Assembly: GCF_018688315.1 (NCBI RefSeq)
Contig: NZ_CP061315.1
Location: forward strand, 744,001 to 808,000
Direction of reading: 5' to 3'
Origin: Polynucleobacter sp. AP-Kolm-20A-A1
Lineage (GTDB): Bacteria > Pseudomonadota > Gammaproteobacteria > Burkholderiales > Burkholderiaceae
DNA length: 64,000 nucleotides
Shown: positions 9,740 through 19,575 of the stretch, piece by piece
Position numbering within the stretch: the stretch's first letter is position 1
How the letters are laid out: each line of letters opens with the position of its first letter
Position numbers and translations under genes: made by a program
The notes under the pieces: generated by a model
The model's input: only the letters and a program-made list of their open reading frames with translations
What the model was told of the DNA's origin: nothing
Database searches by the model: none

Positions 9740-10897
9740 ATGGCAAATACAAAAACACCTTTGGTTGGTTTAGTTGGCTGGCGCGGTATGGTTGGTAGCG
9801 TACTCATGGAGCGCATGCTCGCAGAGAAAGACTTTGATCTGATTGAGCCGGTATTTTTTAGTACTAGCCAAGCGGGTGGAGAAGTGCCGCTCTTGAATGG
9901 TCAAAAAGTGACTAAGAGCGAAAGCACTTTGCAGGATGCGAATGATATTAAAGCGCTCTCACGTTGCGACATTATCTTGACTTGCCAAGGTGGCGATTAC
10001 ACCAATGACATTTTCCCTAAACTGCGTGCTGCTGGATGGAACGGCCACTGGATTGATGCTGCTAGTGCGTTGCGCATGAAAGATGATGCGGTATTGATTT
10101 TGGATCCAGTAAATCGTCCGGTGATTGATAAGGCTTTGGCTGCTGGCGGTAAGAACTGGATTGGCAGCAACTGTACTGTTAGTTTGATGATGATCGCCAT
10201 GGGTGGTTTGGTTAAGGCCGACATGGTTGAGTGGATCAGCGCCATGACTTACCAAGCAGCTTCTGGTGCTGGTGCACAGAACATGCGTGAGCTGTTGCTC
10301 CAAATGGGCGCATTGCGTGACAGCGTTGCTAGTGAATTGGCAGACCCATCTTCATGGATTTTGGATATTGATCGCAAAGTAACTGAAACATTGCGTTCTG
10401 CAGATTTTCCGAAAAAGAATTTCCGCAACACAGCTTTAGCAGGTAGCTTGATTCCTTGGATTGATGTTCCTGTTGAGAATGGTCAAACAAAAGAAGAGTG
10501 GAAGGGTGGCGCTGAGTTCAATAAGATCTTGGGTCGTCCTGCATTCCGTACGCCTGGCAGCATTCCAGTCGATGGCCTCTGTGTGCGTGTAGGCGCTATG
10601 CGTTGCCATTCACAAGGCTTAACAGTAAAACTCAAAAAAGATATTCCGCTAAAAGAGATTGAGGCGATTTTGGCTGCTGATAATCAGTGGGTAAAAGTTG
10701 TTCCGAATGATCGCGAAACTACAGAGCGCGATTTATCGCCTGCAGCAGTGAGTGGAACATTGACTGTGCCTATCGGTCGTTTGCATAAATTGGCTATGGG
10801 CCCTGAGTACTTAGGTGCTTTCACAGTTGGCGACCAATTGTTGTGGGGTGCTGCTGAGCCGCTGCGCCGCATGTTGCGCATCTTGCTTGAGAAGTAA
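9740..10897 (+). CDS. asd: Aspartate-semialdehyde dehydrogenase
   Basis: Reduces aspartyl phosphate to aspartate semialdehyde, the branch point to lysine, threonine, methionine and cell-wall diaminopimelate. The 385-residue length and the N-terminus [17 protein letters not shown] fit the Gram-negative Asd group. The catalytic cysteine lies in SNCTVSLMM near residue 144, and the late active-site histidine is in MRCHSQGLT. The downstream FimV-like gene begins 11 bases after the stop. Confidence 0.96.
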   Translation: MANTKTPLVGLVGWRGMVGSVLMERMLAEKDFDLIEPVFFSTSQAGGEVPLLNGQKVTKSESTLQDANDIKALSRCDIILTCQGGDYTNDIFPKLRAAGWNGHWIDAASALRMKDDAVLILDPVNRPVIDKALAAGGKNWIGSNCTVSLMMIAMGGLVKADMVEWISAMTYQAASGAGAQNMRELLLQMGALRDSVASELADPSSWILDIDRKVTETLRSADFPKKNFRNTALAGSLIPWIDVPVENGQTKEEWKGGAEFNKILGRPAFRTPGSIPVDGLCVRVGAMRCHSQGLTVKLKKDIPLKEIEAILAADNQWVKVVPNDRETTERDLSPAAVSGTLTVPIGRLHKLAMGPEYLGAFTVGDQLLWGAAEPLRRMLRILLEK

Positions 10898-10907
10898 TTC
10901 TTTTCTT

Positions 10908-12320
10908 ATGTTTCGCATAAACCAGTTAAGTCTTGTAAAGCTACTTAGCTTTATCTTGCTTAGCTGGTCATCTTTGGCCGGCGCTGTTTCTCTAGGTGCT
11001 CCGCAATTACAGTCTCGTCCTGGCGAACCTCTTCGTGTAGAGATTCCGATTCGCGTTGGGGCTGACGAGCAGGGCGCCTTATCTAGTCTGAATGTGGCGA
11101 TGCCTAACAAGACGGCTTATGAACGTTTAGGTATCTCCCAGAAGATTCTCGATCTTAATCCGCAGGCGATGGTCTATCGTAATCGCCAAGAGCAGCTGAT
11201 GGTGTTGGTTGAGACGGTTAATTCTGTACCGATGACTGATGATCCGTTCTTAGATGTGTTGGTTAATCTCAATTGGTCCAGCGGTAGCCTAACCAAAACA
11301 TTCACCTTGTTATTGGGTGATGTGCAAAAGGTTACGGTTAAACCCGGACAAACCTTGTCAGAGATTGCTGCCATCATGGCGCCTCAATTAGATGGTGCAA
11401 CGCTAGATCAAACCATGATGGCTTTGTATAAAGCCAACCCAGATGCATTTGCCAGCGGCAGTATTAATCGTCTGGCTGCTGGTGCTGAGTTGGCAAAGCC
11501 TAGTCAGGCGCTATTACGCTCTATTAGCCCTGCAGAAGCAAACCAATTTGTAGCGGAGGCGAATGAGCAATGGCGCCAAGAGCGCGGCGAAAAAGGTAGC
11601 ACTTCCGCAGACTCAAAGGCCGCCAATGCCAAGGCTACTGAAGCTTCACCTAAAGATCGCCTTAAGATTGGTTCGAGTGCGGATGGTAATGAGCAAGAAC
11701 GTCGTTATACAGAGGAGTTGGTTGCCCAGGAGAAGATGCTTGAGCAAACTAAGGCCCGCGTAGCGGAGTTAGAAAAGAATATTGCTGATTTGCAAAAGCT
11801 TCTAGATAAGTCTAAAGAGAAGAAAGCGGTAGACAATAACTTTGGTTTAGGTGGATTTGGCCCGGCTATTTTGGCTATTGGTTTGATTGGCTTGACTGGC
11901 TTGTTGCTCTGGGGTCTAGCTCGCAATTCTCGTCGCTCAGAAACACCAAGCTTTCATTCGTCGGGCAGTCATGCCGCCAAAGAGCAACCTACGCACAAAG
12001 ATGCCGTTAGCGAACAGAAGCCTGCGTCTTCTACTTTTGAAATGCCGGCACGAGCCAAAGCCCTGTTCGAAGGCATTGATCTTGATCTGGCAAAACCTGC
12101 AAAAGAGGTGCCACCAGTAGTTGCTGCTCCAGTATCCAATCCGCTGGCAGACACTTTGCGCGTCAAACTCAATTTAGCGCGTGCTTACATCACGATTGAA
12201 GATTATTCTGCGGCTAAAAAGTCTTTGGATGAGGTGTTGCGTATTAGTAGCTCAATTGATCCAGCAATCACCATCGAAGCGCAGGGCTTGTTGGCAGAGA
12301 TCTCGCATCGCAATACCTAG
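10908..12320 (+). CDS. FimV-like inner membrane protein with C-terminal TPR-like domain
   Basis: A 470-residue protein related to FimV, the polar hub protein of type IV pili and twitching in Pseudomonas. I chose ATG 10908 because it gives a signal peptide and lies just after asd; a longer frame to 10815 would overlap asd. Layout: signal peptide to about residue 30, the FimV N-terminal beta domain (GAPQLQSRPGEPLRVEIPI), a LysM-like segment (VKPGQTLSEIAAIM), a coiled coil around 265-305, one membrane helix (FGPAILAIGLIGLTGLLLWG), and a C-terminal helical repeat (ARAYITIEDYSAAKKSLDEVL). It is shorter than Pseudomonas FimV. truA follows at 3 bases, as in other proteobacteria. Confidence 0.82.
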   Translation: MFRINQLSLVKLLSFILLSWSSLAGAVSLGAPQLQSRPGEPLRVEIPIRVGADEQGALSSLNVAMPNKTAYERLGISQKILDLNPQAMVYRNRQEQLMVLVETVNSVPMTDDPFLDVLVNLNWSSGSLTKTFTLLLGDVQKVTVKPGQTLSEIAAIMAPQLDGATLDQTMMALYKANPDAFASGSINRLAAGAELAKPSQALLRSISPAEANQFVAEANEQWRQERGEKGSTSADSKAANAKATEASPKDRLKIGSSADGNEQERRYTEELVAQEKMLEQTKARVAELEKNIADLQKLLDKSKEKKAVDNNFGLGGFGPAILAIGLIGLTGLLLWGLARNSRRSETPSFHSSGSHAAKEQPTHKDAVSEQKPASSTFEMPARAKALFEGIDLDLAKPAKEVPPVVAAPVSNPLADTLRVKLNLARAYITIEDYSAAKKSLDEVLRISSSIDPAITIEAQGLLAEISHRNT

Positions 12321-12323
12321 ATC

Positions 12324-13175
12324 ATGCGCATAGCCCTGGGCCTTCAATACGATGGCAGTCTGTACTCTGGTTGGCAAACACAGGTCAATCACAACACAGT
12401 ACAAGACGAATTAGAAAAGGCAATATCCGCTTTTGTCGGCGAGCAGGCTTGCGCAGAGCAGCCTATTCATACGATTACAGCCGGAAGAACTGACACTGGT
12501 GTACATGCACTAGGACAAGTCGTTCACTTTGATACCAATGTTGAGCGTGAAGATTTTTCATGGGTGAGGGGGGTGAACTCATTTTTGCCCCCATCGATTG
12601 TGGTGAATTGGGCAAAGCCCGTGAGTGAAGAATTTAGCGCGCGCTTCTCAGCATTTGAGCGTGAATATATTTACGCACTGCAAGCAGGCCCATGCCGATC
12701 TCCAATGTCGCATTCACGTGCTGGGTATTTAATGCTGCCGCCAAATCAGTGGCTAGACGTTGATGCTATGAAAAAATCAGCCGAATGCCTCATTGGCGAG
12801 CATGACTTTAGCTCCTTCCGCTCATCTGAATGTCAAAGCAAGACGCCAATCAAAACGATTTACTCTATTGAAATTATTTCAGAGCAGCCATGGGTCTATT
12901 TCAGAATTCGGGGAAATGCTTTTTTACATCACATGATTCGCAATGTCATTGGTTGTTTTTTGCAGATCGGTCAAGGTAGGCAGAAGCCGGAGTGGATGAC
13001 AGAAGTTTTGGCCGCCAAGAATAGGCAAATCGCTGCACCCACGTTTATGGCAGATGGGCTGTATTTGGCCAAAATAAGCTACCCAGAGGAATTCGCCATC
13101 CCGCAGCCTTGGCTTGAAAACTCTTGGCTACCCGCCAAAGTCCTTGGGCAACAAAAGAAAGAACAAAAGAAATAA
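12324..13175 (+). CDS. truA: tRNA pseudouridine(38-40) synthase
   Basis: Modifies uridines 38-40 in the anticodon arm of tRNAs. The 283 residues begin with the family's [17 protein letters not shown]. The catalytic aspartate is in [17 protein letters not shown], near residue 57, and the late FLHHMIRN motif is present. It starts 3 bases after the FimV-like gene, and trpF starts 26 bases downstream, the conserved fimV-truA-trpF order of beta- and gammaproteobacteria. Confidence 0.95.
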   Translation: MRIALGLQYDGSLYSGWQTQVNHNTVQDELEKAISAFVGEQACAEQPIHTITAGRTDTGVHALGQVVHFDTNVEREDFSWVRGVNSFLPPSIVVNWAKPVSEEFSARFSAFEREYIYALQAGPCRSPMSHSRAGYLMLPPNQWLDVDAMKKSAECLIGEHDFSSFRSSECQSKTPIKTIYSIEIISEQPWVYFRIRGNAFLHHMIRNVIGCFLQIGQGRQKPEWMTEVLAAKNRQIAAPTFMADGLYLAKISYPEEFAIPQPWLENSWLPAKVLGQQKKEQKK

Positions 13176-13201
13176 CAGGCCCTTGGCCTTATCATTCATT
13201 T

Positions 13202-13879
13202 ATGGGCTTATTGACACATTCTCCGGGCCGTACAAGGGTCAAAATCTGCGGTCTAAAGACGGCTGCCGATATCGATGCTGCTGTTTTGGCGGGGGTAGAT
13301 GCCGTAGGCTTTGTCTTTTACCCGCCAAGCGTGCGTGCCGTTAGCCCCAATATCGCTGCACAGCTCATTTCTAGGCTTCCAGCAGGGGTAGACGCCGTTG
13401 GACTGGTCGTAAATGCTACAGATGAGCAATTTGCGGCTATTCGGGCTGCTGCCTCGATTACCTTATGGCAATTTCATGGGGATGAGACCCCAGAACGCTG
13501 CGCACAGCTCGCTGCTGGCGAACCGTGGATGAAAGCGGCCCGTGTAGGAGCCGGCTTCGCATTTGATGAATTTTCCCTACAATACGGGGATGCAAACGCT
13601 TTTCTGCTGGATGCCCTCGTTGAGGGATATGGTGGCGGAGGCGTTCCTTTTGATTGGCAAGGAATTCCACAGACATGGGTAAGCGAAAACGCGCCTCGGG
13701 TCGTTTTGAGTGGTGGATTGAACACGCACAACGTGGGCGAGGCGATTGCTCGTCTGCATCCTTGCGCGGTTGACGTCAGTAGTGGCGTAGAAAGCAGCAG
13801 GGGTGTTAAAGATCCTGCGCTCATGACTGAGTTTGTCAAAGCAGTCCGTGCAGCAGATGCGAAAACATCATCCCAATAA
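13202..13879 (+). CDS. trpF: Phosphoribosylanthranilate isomerase
   Basis: Third enzyme step of tryptophan synthesis, a TIM-barrel isomerase. ATG at 13202 gives 225 residues and starts after truA ends; an earlier in-frame start would overlap truA. The signature RVKICGLK with its catalytic Cys, the VGFVFYPPSVRAV strand and the phosphate-binding LSGGL near residue 173 are visible. It heads trpFBA; trpB starts 30 bases on. Confidence 0.95.
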   Translation: MGLLTHSPGRTRVKICGLKTAADIDAAVLAGVDAVGFVFYPPSVRAVSPNIAAQLISRLPAGVDAVGLVVNATDEQFAAIRAAASITLWQFHGDETPERCAQLAAGEPWMKAARVGAGFAFDEFSLQYGDANAFLLDALVEGYGGGGVPFDWQGIPQTWVSENAPRVVLSGGLNTHNVGEAIARLHPCAVDVSSGVESSRGVKDPALMTEFVKAVRAADAKTSSQ

Positions 13880-13909
13880 TTTGCTGTAAACAAATCAAAA
13901 GAGGTAACT

Positions 13910-15103
13910 ATGTACGACAAGCCAGATGCACGAGGACACTTTGGTCCCTATGGTGGCGTATTTGTTTCTGAGACATTGATGTATGCATTAGATGAGCTCA
14001 AAGAGGCCTATGCAAAATATCAAAATGATCCAGAATTCATTGAAGAGTTTCATTACGAGTTAAAGCACTTTGTTGGCAGACCTTCCCCGGTCTATCACGC
14101 AAAGCGTTGGAGTGAAATGCTCGGTGGTGCGCAGATCTATCTCAAGCGTGAGGATTTAAATCACACTGGCGCTCACAAGATTAATAACGTGATTGGCCAA
14201 GCGATGCTGGCTAAGCGTATGGGCAAGCCCCGCATTATTGCCGAGACAGGCGCAGGCCAGCACGGCGTTGCAACTGCAACTATTTGTGCTCGTTTTGGTC
14301 TTGATTGCACGGTGTATCAGGGATCTGTTGACGTAGCTCGTCAGGCGCAAAACGTATTTCGCATGAAGTTGCTTGGTGCCAAAGTGGTTCCAGTGGAGTC
14401 AGGCACCAAAACTTTAAAAGATGCGCTGAATGAAGCGATGCGCGATTGGGTTACTAACGTTGATAACACTTTCTACATCATCGGCACTGTTGCTGGTCCG
14501 CATCCATATCCCATGATGGTGAGAGATTTCCAAAGTGTTATTGGCGAAGAGTGCAAAGTACAAATGCCAGAGATGACTGGCCGTCAGCCTGACTATGTAC
14601 TAGCTTGCGTTGGTGGTGGTTCAAATGCGATGGGCATTTTTTATCCCTACATTGATTTCCCAGAAGTGAAGTTGGTCGGAGTAGAGGCTGCAGGTCACGG
14701 ATTGGGAAGTGGTTTGCATTCTGCTGCTCTGTGCGTAGGTAAGCCTGGTGTATTGCACGGTAACCGCACATACCTTTTGCAAGATGAAAATGGCCAGATC
14801 TCCGAAACCCATTCTGTATCAGCTGGTATGGACTACCCAGGCGTAGGACCTGAGCACGCTTGGTTAAAAGACTCGGGTCGCGCTGACTATGTGGCGATTA
14901 CCGATGAAGAGGCTCTCAAAGCATTCCACGATTGCTGCCAGATTGAGGGCATCATTCCAGCGCTGGAGTCTTCTCATGCGATTGCCTATGCCTGCAAGCT
15001 AGCGAAGACATTACCTAAAGACAAAACTATCTTGGTAAATCTTTCTGGTCGTGGCGACAAGGATATGCATACTGTTGCTCAAGCAACAGGATCTGAAGGC
15101 TAA
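13910..15103 (+). CDS. trpB: Tryptophan synthase beta chain
   Basis: PLP enzyme condensing indole with serine to give tryptophan, working as an alpha2beta2 complex with TrpA. The 397-residue length is standard. The PLP lysine is in the motif HTGAHKINN (about residue 90), and the phosphate-binding glycine loop is [10 protein letters not shown]. The ATG follows a good Shine-Dalgarno (AAGAGGTAA). The gap to trpA is a peculiar 61-base A-rich tract. Confidence 0.97.
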   Translation: MYDKPDARGHFGPYGGVFVSETLMYALDELKEAYAKYQNDPEFIEEFHYELKHFVGRPSPVYHAKRWSEMLGGAQIYLKREDLNHTGAHKINNVIGQAMLAKRMGKPRIIAETGAGQHGVATATICARFGLDCTVYQGSVDVARQAQNVFRMKLLGAKVVPVESGTKTLKDALNEAMRDWVTNVDNTFYIIGTVAGPHPYPMMVRDFQSVIGEECKVQMPEMTGRQPDYVLACVGGGSNAMGIFYPYIDFPEVKLVGVEAAGHGLGSGLHSAALCVGKPGVLHGNRTYLLQDENGQISETHSVSAGMDYPGVGPEHAWLKDSGRADYVAITDEEALKAFHDCCQIEGIIPALESSHAIAYACKLAKTLPKDKTILVNLSGRGDKDMHTVAQATGSEG

Positions 15104-15164
15104 AAAGAAAAAACAAAGAAAATAAGAATAAGAAAACAAAGAAAAAAAGAAGAACGAATTAGTT
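15104..15164 (+). other. A/AAG-rich trpB-trpA spacer
   Basis: A 61-base spacer that is almost entirely A with scattered G on the plus strand (runs such as AAAGAAAAAA and AAAAAAAGAAGAA). No stem-loop is visible, and it is far longer than the other gaps in this operon. It may be a slippage-grown tract or a low-structure ribosome-loading region for trpA; neither is shown. Confidence 0.5.
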
Positions 15165-15962
15165 ATGTCAAAAATTACTGCACTCTTTAAGGAGTTAAAA
15201 GCAACTGGTAAAAAAGGATTAATTCCTTTTATTACTGCGGGCGATCCAGATCCAAAGCAAACCGTTGAACTCATGCATGCATTAGTGCGTGGTGGTTCAA
15301 GCGTGATTGAATTAGGTGTGCCATTTTCAGATCCAATGGCTGATGGTCCTGTTATTCAAAGATCCTCCGAGCGTGCTTTAACTCACGGCGTCACTTTGCA
15401 TAGCTGCTTGGAGATGGTGAAAGAGTTTCGAAAAAAAGATGCCAATACTCCGGTTGTACTGATGGGCTATGCGAACCCAGTAGAGCAAATGGGGGCAGAG
15501 CGTTTTGCAACCGAAGCAAAAGCTGCTGGTGTGGATGGCGTACTAGTGGTGGACTACCCGCCAGAAGAGTGCGTGGATTTTGCAGCTCGCATGCGTGTTG
15601 CTGGAATTGACCCTATCTTCTTGTTGGCGCCTACTTCATCGCATGAGCGCATTAAAGAGGCCGCCAAAATAGCTTCTGGTTATATCTATTACGTATCGAT
15701 GCGGGGTGTTACAGGGGCTTCACACCTCAATACTCAGGATGTGGCCAGCATCATCCCTAAAATCCGCGAAGAAACCGATATTCCGATTGCCGTAGGCTTT
15801 GGCATCAGCGATGCAGCCAGCGCCAAGGCTGTATCAGCCAGCGCCGACGCGGTGGTGATTGGTAGTCGTATTATTCGCCTTTTAGAGGATGCGCCCCCTG
15901 GGCAGGCGGTACAATCACTGGAAACCTTCATTCGTGAGATTCGCGACGCATTGGATAGTTAA
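15165..15962 (+). CDS. trpA: Tryptophan synthase alpha chain
   Basis: Cleaves indole-3-glycerol phosphate to indole, which is channelled to TrpB. It has 265 residues in a TIM barrel. The catalytic Glu is in [15 protein letters not shown] (near residue 49), the catalytic Asp in VVDYPPEE (near 130), and the phosphate-binding VGFGISDA is near 205. accD begins 6 bases after the stop, so the two genes are probably co-transcribed, as in many Burkholderiales. Confidence 0.97.
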   Translation: MSKITALFKELKATGKKGLIPFITAGDPDPKQTVELMHALVRGGSSVIELGVPFSDPMADGPVIQRSSERALTHGVTLHSCLEMVKEFRKKDANTPVVLMGYANPVEQMGAERFATEAKAAGVDGVLVVDYPPEECVDFAARMRVAGIDPIFLLAPTSSHERIKEAAKIASGYIYYVSMRGVTGASHLNTQDVASIIPKIREETDIPIAVGFGISDAASAKAVSASADAVVIGSRIIRLLEDAPPGQAVQSLETFIREIRDALDS

Positions 15963-15968
15963 AAACTA

Positions 15969-16856
15969 ATGAGCTGGATAGATAAATTACTCCCACCCCA
16001 AATTCAACACACTGATCCTGCGAATCGCAAATCAGTGCCAGAAGGACTGTGGGTAAAGTGCCCAAGTTGCGAAACTGTTCTTTACAGTACCGACATTGAA
16101 GCCAATCTTTCTGTTTGTCCAAAATGTAGTCATCACATGCGCATCGGAGCGCGTCTGCGTTTAGATAGCTTGCTAGATGAAAAGGGTCGCTATGAAATTG
16201 GCGCCGACATCTATCCAACCGATCCACTGAAATTCAAAGACTCTAAAAAATATCCAGACCGCATTAAAGAGGCAAATGATGCTTCTGGCGAATCTGAAGC
16301 CCTCATTGTGATGGGTGGCAAGATTGAAACGATTCCAGTAGTAGCTGCTTGTTTTGAATTCCAATACATGGGCGGCTCAATGGGTTCTGTAGTGGGCGAG
16401 CGATTTGCTCGTGGCGTACAAGAAGCTATTAACAAGAAATGCGCCTTCATTTGCGTTACCGCTACAGGCGGCGCGCGTATGCAAGAGAGTTTGTTATCCC
16501 TCTTTCAAATGGCCAAGACCAACTCCATGTTGACCTTGTTGGCTAAAAAAGGCTTGCCTTACATTAGCGTACTTACCGATCCGACCATGGGCGGCATTTC
16601 TGCAAGCTTTGCCTTTATGGGCGACGTAGTGATGGCCGAGCCAAAAGCATTGATTGGTTTTGCTGGTCCGCGTGTGATCGAGCAAACCGTTCGTGAAAAG
16701 TTACCAGAAGGTTTTCAGCGTTCTGAGTTCCTCATGCAAAAGGGCGGTATTGACATGATTGTTGATCGTCGTCAGATGCGTGGTGAGATTGCGCGATTGT
16801 TGGCTTTGTTGCAAAAACTGCCAGAGCCTGCGATTGCGGGTAGCGCAGCCGTTTAA
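15969..16856 (+). CDS. accD: Acetyl-CoA carboxylase carboxyltransferase subunit beta
   Basis: With AccA it transfers carboxyl from biotin to acetyl-CoA to make malonyl-CoA. The 295 residues contain an N-terminal four-cysteine zinc ribbon (CPSC at about 33-36 and CPKC near 52-55), then the crotonase-like carboxyltransferase fold with [12 protein letters not shown] and [10 protein letters not shown]. It lies between trpA and folC, the usual trpA-accD-folC order. Confidence 0.97.
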   Translation: MSWIDKLLPPQIQHTDPANRKSVPEGLWVKCPSCETVLYSTDIEANLSVCPKCSHHMRIGARLRLDSLLDEKGRYEIGADIYPTDPLKFKDSKKYPDRIKEANDASGESEALIVMGGKIETIPVVAACFEFQYMGGSMGSVVGERFARGVQEAINKKCAFICVTATGGARMQESLLSLFQMAKTNSMLTLLAKKGLPYISVLTDPTMGGISASFAFMGDVVMAEPKALIGFAGPRVIEQTVREKLPEGFQRSEFLMQKGGIDMIVDRRQMRGEIARLLALLQKLPEPAIAGSAAV

Positions 16857-16860
16857 GCGC

Positions 16861-18186
16861 TTGAGCACAGCACACCAAGCCCCCATATTATTTCCTAGCC
16901 TAGAGGCTTGGCTCAGCCACCTCGAAACTGCTCATCCTGTCGGTATCGATATGGGTCTTGAGCGAATCAATCGCGTGAAGGCGGCGCTCGATCTTCATTT
17001 TGATTGTCCAGTGATCACTGTTGCCGGTACCAATGGCAAAGGCTCTACTTGTGCATATTTAGAAAGCATCTTGCTTGCATCAGGCTATCGGGTGGGTTGC
17101 CATACTTCACCACACTTGCTGAAATTTAACGAGCGTGCACGTGTGAATGGCGAAGATGTGAATGACAGCGTCTTGCTCGGGCATTTCGCGGCGGTAGAAA
17201 AAGCGCGCGTGAGTTTGGTAGATGCGCCGACCTTGACGTATTTCGAGTTCACTACTTTGGCAATCATGCATTTGTTTGCTAAGTCGAATTTGGATGCTGT
17301 TGTTTTAGAAGTGGGTATGGGCGGTCGTCTTGATGCTGTCAATATCGTGGATGCAGACTGTGCGATCGTCACCAGTATTGATATTGATCACGCTGATTTC
17401 TTAGGTGGAACAAGAGAAGCAATTGGCTTGGAAAAAGCAGGCATCTTCCGCCCGGGCCATATCGCAATTTGCGGAGATCCGGTCCCGCCACAATCATTAA
17501 TTGACCATGCTGAAAAGCTAGGCTGTGACCTTTGGCTTCAGGGCCGAGATTACAACTTTCAGGGTGATAAACAGCAATGGGGTTGGGCAGGTCGCAATAA
17601 GCGCTTTAGCGGCTTAGGTTACCCAGCCTTAAGAGGCGCCAATCAGATTCTCAACGCATCCGCTGTCATAGCTGCTTTGATGGCATTGCACCAGCGCCTG
17701 CCTGTCAGCGCCCAAGATATACGTAATGGCTTTGCCTTAGTCGAGCTTCCAGGGCGCTTCCAGGTCCTGCCTGGTCAGCCTACAGTCGTTCTTGACGTAG
17801 CCCACAACCCTCATGCGGCTGCAACCTTGGGGCAGGGGCTAGATAAGATGGGCTACCACCCCTATACCTATGCCATTTTTGGGGCTATGGCAGATAAGGA
17901 TATTGAGGGGGTGATTAAACCTCTTTTAGGAATCATTGATTTCTGGTTTTGCACGGATTTGCCTACCCCTAGGGCAGCTAGCGCTAAGGCCTTGGCCGAG
18001 AAGCTTGAGGCCATGGGCGTAAAGCCTAAAAATGGGGCAGATGGGGGGATCGAAATCTTCGAAAATCCTGCTGCAGCGTATCAAAAAGCGCTATCTCAGG
18101 CTGGTGAGGGTGATAGAATTGTGACCTTCGGATCCTTCTATACCGTTGCAGGCGTAATGACTTACCGAAACAACCAGGCCCACTGA
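16861..18186 (+). CDS. folC: Dihydrofolate synthase / folylpolyglutamate synthase
   Basis: Adds glutamate to dihydropteroate and to reduced folates. The reading frame is open far upstream into accD, but the first plausible start outside accD is TTG at 16861, 5 bases after the accD stop, giving 441 residues (family about 420-440). No strong Shine-Dalgarno is visible, so coupled translation is likely. Seen: the ATP loop GTNGKGST, the Mur-ligase-type HTSPHLLKFNERARVNG region, and the C-terminal LDVAHNPHAA. Confidence 0.93.
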   Translation: MSTAHQAPILFPSLEAWLSHLETAHPVGIDMGLERINRVKAALDLHFDCPVITVAGTNGKGSTCAYLESILLASGYRVGCHTSPHLLKFNERARVNGEDVNDSVLLGHFAAVEKARVSLVDAPTLTYFEFTTLAIMHLFAKSNLDAVVLEVGMGGRLDAVNIVDADCAIVTSIDIDHADFLGGTREAIGLEKAGIFRPGHIAICGDPVPPQSLIDHAEKLGCDLWLQGRDYNFQGDKQQWGWAGRNKRFSGLGYPALRGANQILNASAVIAALMALHQRLPVSAQDIRNGFALVELPGRFQVLPGQPTVVLDVAHNPHAAATLGQGLDKMGYHPYTYAIFGAMADKDIEGVIKPLLGIIDFWFCTDLPTPRAASAKALAEKLEAMGVKPKNGADGGIEIFENPAAAYQKALSQAGEGDRIVTFGSFYTVAGVMTYRNNQAH

Positions 18187-18189
18187 TCC

Positions 18190-19005
18190 ATGATTCGTTT
18201 ACCAAGCTTTTTTAAGCGAAAAACCCAGTCTGAGGACCTTGAATTAGATTCAAGGGGTAGTCGCACCACTAAACGAGCTGCTCCGCGTAGTTTTCAGCGT
18301 GCAGCAGAGGCTGAAGAGTTAGCTCTTACCGAAGATCCAGAACAACAAAGAGCGCGCCATCGATTAATTGGCGCTGCGGTTCTTGTGCTCATCGCCGTTG
18401 TTGGCCTTCCACGCATTTTGGATAACAAGCCTAAATCAGCTCCAAATGATATTGCTGTCAATATTGTGACTAGCTTGCCTATTCCGGGTTCTGATCCAAA
18501 ACCAGAAGAAAAGCCAAAAACTGAAGCTCCTGTTGAGATCGCTAAAGAAACGCCTAAAGCTGCTCCAGTGGCAGAAGCAAAACCAGAGCCCAAGCCTGAA
18601 CCAAAGGCAGAGGCAAAAGTAGAAACAAAAGCAGAAGCTAAGCCAGCGACCCCGCCAGCAAATAAATCTGCGGCTATGGGCTTAGCCGCCGGAGAAGAAG
18701 TGGTTGCCGCTTCAGGTGCAAAACCTAAAACAGAAGAAACAAAGCCTAGCGCCTCAAGCGGCTCCGGTAAGTACGTAATTCAAATTGGCGCATTTGCTTC
18801 TGAAGATCGTGCCAAAGGTTGGATTGCAAAACTAAAAGATCAAAAAATTCCGAACTATGTCTTAAACAAGACAGGTGCTGATGGTGGCAAGTTGTATGTC
18901 TTGCGAGCAGGCCCGTTTACGGATAAGGATGCTGCAGAGGCTGCAGAGAAGAAAATTAAAGCGATGGGTCTTTCTCCAAGACTCGTCGAATCCGGTAAGC
19001 AGTAA
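18190..19005 (+). CDS. SPOR-domain membrane protein (DedD-like)
   Basis: A 271-residue bitopic protein: a short cytoplasmic tail, one membrane helix at about residues 57-75 (IGAAVLVLIAVVGLP), a long Pro/Lys/Glu-rich periplasmic linker, and a C-terminal SPOR domain from about residue 195 (GKYVIQIGAFASEDRAKGWI). SPOR domains bind denuded septal peptidoglycan, and DedD with this layout acts in cell division. The folC-dedD-cvpA-purF order, also known from E. coli, supports the call. The stop overlaps the next start by one base. Confidence 0.85.
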   Translation: MIRLPSFFKRKTQSEDLELDSRGSRTTKRAAPRSFQRAAEAEELALTEDPEQQRARHRLIGAAVLVLIAVVGLPRILDNKPKSAPNDIAVNIVTSLPIPGSDPKPEEKPKTEAPVEIAKETPKAAPVAEAKPEPKPEPKAEAKVETKAEAKPATPPANKSAAMGLAAGEEVVAASGAKPKTEETKPSASSGSGKYVIQIGAFASEDRAKGWIAKLKDQKIPNYVLNKTGADGGKLYVLRAGPFTDKDAAEAAEKKIKAMGLSPRLVESGKQ

Positions 19006-19571
19006 TGGAATACTTATCCACCCTCAAGCTAACATCGGTGGATTATTTCACCCTAGTTGTGCTCCTGATTTCGGCTTTAGTCGGTATCTCACGTGGATTA
19101 TTTAAAGAGGTGCTCGCACTGGCTTCTTGGTTTGCTGCAGCTTGGGTTGCTTATCACTACAGCAACTACCTCTCTACCGAATGGTTATCTACATTCCACT
19201 TGGATGAATTGCTTAGCCTTGGTCTTAGCTTCTTAATTCTCTTTGTATTAACTCTGATTATTTGTGGCTTGTTTGGTGGAGTGGTGCAAAAAATTATTTT
19301 GTCCGCCGGCCTAAGTTTGACGGATCGTTTTTTGGGTCTCGTGTTTGGCGTTATGCGCGGTGGGTTAATTGTGGTGGTGCTTGCAACTCTTGCAGCATTG
19401 ACGCCTATACCGCAAAGCATGGCTTGGAAAAATGCAATCACCAGACCGGCAATTGATATGGCAACCGGTTTAATTAAAGGTTGGCTGCCAGCTGACTGGG
19501 CTAAGCAATTGGGTGAAGCAATGCCCAAAGTAACACCTACCATTACTCCTAAATTAACAATAGGAATCTAG
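19005..19571 (+). CDS. cvpA: CvpA family membrane protein
   Basis: A 188-residue inner-membrane protein with four predicted helices. In E. coli CvpA is needed for colicin V production and has been linked to envelope stress. The start YFTLVVLLISALVGISRGLFKEVLALASW is typical of the family. It overlaps the SPOR gene by one base (TAATG) and ends 4 bases before purF, the conserved cvpA-purF pairing. Confidence 0.92.
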   Translation: MEYLSTLKLTSVDYFTLVVLLISALVGISRGLFKEVLALASWFAAAWVAYHYSNYLSTEWLSTFHLDELLSLGLSFLILFVLTLIICGLFGGVVQKIILSAGLSLTDRFLGLVFGVMRGGLIVVVLATLAALTPIPQSMAWKNAITRPAIDMATGLIKGWLPADWAKQLGEAMPKVTPTITPKLTIGI

Positions 19572-19575
19572 AGAT

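Noticed and set aside
10815..10907. N-terminal extension of the FimV-like protein overlapping asd
   Set aside because: It would overlap 83 bases of asd and give a Cys-rich leader; ATG 10908 gives a normal signal peptide right after the asd stop.
16759..16860. Upstream extension of folC into accD
   Set aside because: It overlaps accD by about 100 bases; TTG 16861 directly after the accD stop gives the normal family length.
18541..18660. Repetitive Lys/Glu/Pro/Ala codons looking like a tandem repeat
   Set aside because: This is the low-complexity periplasmic linker of the SPOR protein, common in DedD-like proteins, not a mobile or regulatory repeat.
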